The position numbers were made by a program, and so were the translations under genes. The notes under the pieces are model-generated. The model ran no database searches. It worked only from the letters and a program-made list of their open reading frames with translations, and had not been told where the DNA came from. Of a stretch of 8,097 nt of DNA, positions 6,566 to 8,097 are shown in pieces (the stretch's first letter is position 1; the number at the start of each line of letters is the position of its first letter). Source of the DNA: Candidatus Dadabacteria bacterium (GTDB taxonomy: Bacteria; J088); the NCBI GenBank assembly GCA_003695505.1, contig RFIY01000041.1, positions 1 through 8,097 of the forward strand, in the 5' to 3' direction.

Positions 6566-7231
6566 ATGGACTTCACGCATCGTCCGAATCGTGTGGCTCG
6601 GCGCCAGTCCAGGCAGTACATTTTCTGGATTCTGCCGCTCGTTCTGCTGCTTCCAGGGTGCGGGTGGCTGGACTGGCTCGATCTGTCCGGACAGCGAGAG
6701 CCGCAGAAACCGGAGCTGGTCTCCTGGATCGATCAGCCCTACGATTCGATCACTCGGCGACCTTACGCCTATTTCGCCGTAGGTTGTTCTCCGGATCCTT
6801 GCACGGTGGAGTGCCGTATCGATGGTGGCGAATGGAAATTCTGCGGCGTTGGCAAGTTCTTCGGCCATCTCGAGGAAGGGGAACACACGTTCCAGGTGCG
6901 TGCCCGCGATGATCTGACCGGTGAGCTTGAACGGCGGACGCATTCCGTTCGGTGGACGGTTGACCGGACGCCGCCTGAGACGACGATCGATGCGGCGTAT
7001 GGTGACCTGAACGATCCGCAGTCCGCCGCATTCGAATTCGATTGCAACGAAGAATATTGCTCGTATGAATGCAGCGTGGATGACGAACCGTGGCGTTGGT
7101 GTGAAAGTCCACACACCGTGACCGGTCTGGAGCCGGGCCGGCACCTTTTCGAGGTTCGGGCGATTGATCAGGCCGGTAATGTCGATCCAGAACCGGCGAG
7201 TCAGGAGTGGAGCGTCCCGCTCAGCCCGTGA
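6566..7231 (+). CDS. Lipoprotein with two tandem Cys-rich Ig-like repeats
   Basis: A 221-residue exported protein. An Arg-rich N-region is followed by a hydrophobic core (residues 19-29) and a lipobox LPGC with C32 as the predicted lipidated cysteine; W34 follows the +2 glycine, with no Asp inner-membrane retention signal. The mature part holds two similar domains, about 55-125 and 135-218. Both show the pattern C-x4-C-x3-C-x9-C (C74/79/83/93 and C160/165/169/179), then G-x-H-x-F-x-V-R-A-x-D and a closing W-[TS]-V strand. This resembles a beta-sandwich repeat common in bacterial surface proteins, of the type 'FECSLDGG...HTFEVRATDAAGN...WTVD'. Function is probably structural or binding; no catalytic motif is seen. 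ATG 6566 follows GGAGG (6557-6561). A GTG at 6593 would give a more usual, shorter signal peptide and cannot be excluded. The next gene, an exported esterase, starts 44 bases later, so the two may be co-expressed. Confidence 0.82.
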   Translation: MDFTHRPNRVARRQSRQYIFWILPLVLLLPGCGWLDWLDLSGQREPQKPELVSWIDQPYDSITRRPYAYFAVGCSPDPCTVECRIDGGEWKFCGVGKFFGHLEEGEHTFQVRARDDLTGELERRTHSVRWTVDRTPPETTIDAAYGDLNDPQSAAFEFDCNEEYCSYECSVDDEPWRWCESPHTVTGLEPGRHLFEVRAIDQAGNVDPEPASQEWSVPLSP

Positions 7232-7275
7232 TGACGTGACTGCAGGCATTGGCGCTTGCTGATAGCGTATTGGGC

Positions 7276-8097
7276 ATGGACATCGGGTCGGTCGGTACAT
7301 TTTTGCTGCAGGTAATGCTCTGCGCCACGCTGTTGATGCCGTCGTTGGGCTGCAGCGACAAAGGCGCCGAGCCGGTGATGACGGAAGTCGACTGCGAACA
7401 GGCGGCCGCCGATGCGACGTTGGATATTGTCGGGCTGCGTGATCGTGGTGCCTGCGCGTGGCTCGGGCTGCGGTATGCCGAACCGATCACGCCTTCGGGG
7501 CGATTCTTGCCGCCGGAACTGCGGCCGCTTGGCTCCGGTTCGATCACGGCCACCGATTTCGGCGCCGATTGTCTGCAGTCGAACAACCCGATGAGCGAGC
7601 AACCGCAAAGCGAGGATTGCCTGTTTCTAAATATCTGGGCGCCAGGCGAGTCGTCGGATGGGACGCTGCAGCGCCAGTTGCCGGTGATGGTATGGATCCA
7701 CGGCGGCGGGTTCACGCAGGGCGCTGGAAACTGGTCGCTGTACAATGGCGCCGCGTTTGCCCGGCAGGGCGTCGTGCTGGTGGCGATCAATTACCGGCTC
7801 GGCGCGCTCGGTTTTGCGGCGCCGGATGGCGTGACGCACGACAACGGCACGGAACTGGCCGGGAATCTCGGTGTGCGCGACACGTTGACCGCCCTGGAAT
7901 GGGTGCAGCAGCACATCGCCCGCTTCGGTGGCGATCCGGATCGCGTCACCGTGTTCGGAGAATCCGCGGGCGCGTGGATGACCTGTGCGCTGCTTGCTGC
8001 GGGTGCCGGCGATGATGGGTTGTTGCACCGCGCGATCATGGAATCGGGCGGTTGCTACATCGCGAGTCGCGAGCGGGCTGCCGAATTCGGCCAGAAG
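7276..8097 (+). CDS. Type-B carboxylesterase, probable lipoprotein, 3' end outside window
   Basis: The frame is open from ATG 7276 to the last base of the window, giving 274 residues of a family usually about 500-550 long. Both carboxylesterase type-B signatures are exact: EDCLFLNIWAP (residues 113-123) and FGGDPDRVTVFGESAG, with nucleophile S230. The oxyanion-hole motif HGGGF is at 142-146. The N-terminal G-L-R-Y-A-E-P and the cysteines C60 and C99 fit the family's substrate-entry segment and its usual first disulfide. The catalytic acid and histidine lie beyond the window. Residues 7-25 are hydrophobic and end in SLGC (C26), a slightly irregular lipobox (Ser instead of Leu at -3), so it is probably an exported lipoprotein. 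The start is uncertain: there is no good Shine-Dalgarno before 7276, a TTG at 7270 is next to it, and an in-frame TGA at 7237 limits any extension. It should hydrolyse carboxylic esters in the periplasm or at the cell surface; the substrate is unknown. Confidence 0.9.
   Translation, partial: MDIGSVGTFLLQVMLCATLLMPSLGCSDKGAEPVMTEVDCEQAAADATLDIVGLRDRGACAWLGLRYAEPITPSGRFLPPELRPLGSGSITATDFGADCLQSNNPMSEQPQSEDCLFLNIWAPGESSDGTLQRQLPVMVWIHGGGFTQGAGNWSLYNGAAFARQGVVLVAINYRLGALGFAAPDGVTHDNGTELAGNLGVRDTLTALEWVQQHIARFGGDPDRVTVFGESAGAWMTCALLAAGAGDDGLLHRAIMESGGCYIASRERAAEFGQK

Noticed and set aside
6460-7267. CTGCAG plus GATAGCG occurring upstream of both the lipoprotein and the esterase genes
   Set aside because: The spacing differs (6 versus 14 bases) and short GC-rich words of this kind recur by chance; there is no longer shared sequence.
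6212-7300. 362-codon minus-strand frame covering the lipoprotein gene
   Set aside because: The plus strand there encodes a signal peptide, a lipobox and two matching repeats. The minus frame also runs into the ligase and esterase genes and shows no domain.
7458-8015. 185-codon plus-strand frame within the esterase region
   Set aside because: It is out of frame with the exact carboxylesterase signatures, which are read in the frame starting at 7276, and its own translation is Arg-rich with no motif.

Overview
The window looks like chromosomal DNA of a GC-rich proteobacterium, most likely a gammaproteobacterium. The reasons are a clearly GC-biased third codon position, strong Shine-Dalgarno sites, lipoprotein signal peptides and an acyl-CoA ligase that resembles Pseudomonas AlkK as I remember it. 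The species cannot be named from the sequence alone. No tRNA, rRNA, CRISPR, insertion sequence or integrase is visible. Seven protein genes are supported and fill nearly the whole window.

Region 1 (52-910) holds a TetR-family regulator on the minus strand and a 196-base divergent intergenic region. Just before the rightward genes this region carries two adjacent 17-base palindromes, at 855-871 and 875-891, whose centres are 20 bases apart and which overlap the likely promoter. They are the best candidates for the operators of the regulator.

Region 2 (911-6441) is a five-gene rightward unit. It encodes an HpnA-like extended SDR oxidoreductase, a polytopic membrane protein I do not recognise, an Old Yellow Enzyme-type flavin oxidoreductase with a four-cysteine C-terminal motif, an SRPBCC (START-like) protein, and an AlkK-type fatty acyl-CoA ligase. 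Two of the junctions are 4-base ATGA overlaps, so the membrane protein, ene-reductase and SRPBCC protein are probably translationally coupled. The combination of an acid:CoA ligase, an alcohol/ketone SDR, an ene-reductase and a hydrophobic-ligand-binding protein suggests metabolism of a hydrophobic, possibly alicyclic or unsaturated, carboxylic acid under TetR control. The substrate is not visible, and this is the part of the window most likely to be undescribed.

Region 3 (6442-8097) holds two exported proteins on the same strand. The first is a lipoprotein made of two tandem Ig-like repeats that share an identical four-cysteine spacing. Forty-four bases later begins a type-B carboxylesterase with a probable lipoprotein signal, which runs off the right edge of the window still in frame. 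Whether this pair belongs to the upstream operon is open: I see no intrinsic terminator after the ligase gene, and only a weak candidate promoter before the lipoprotein gene.
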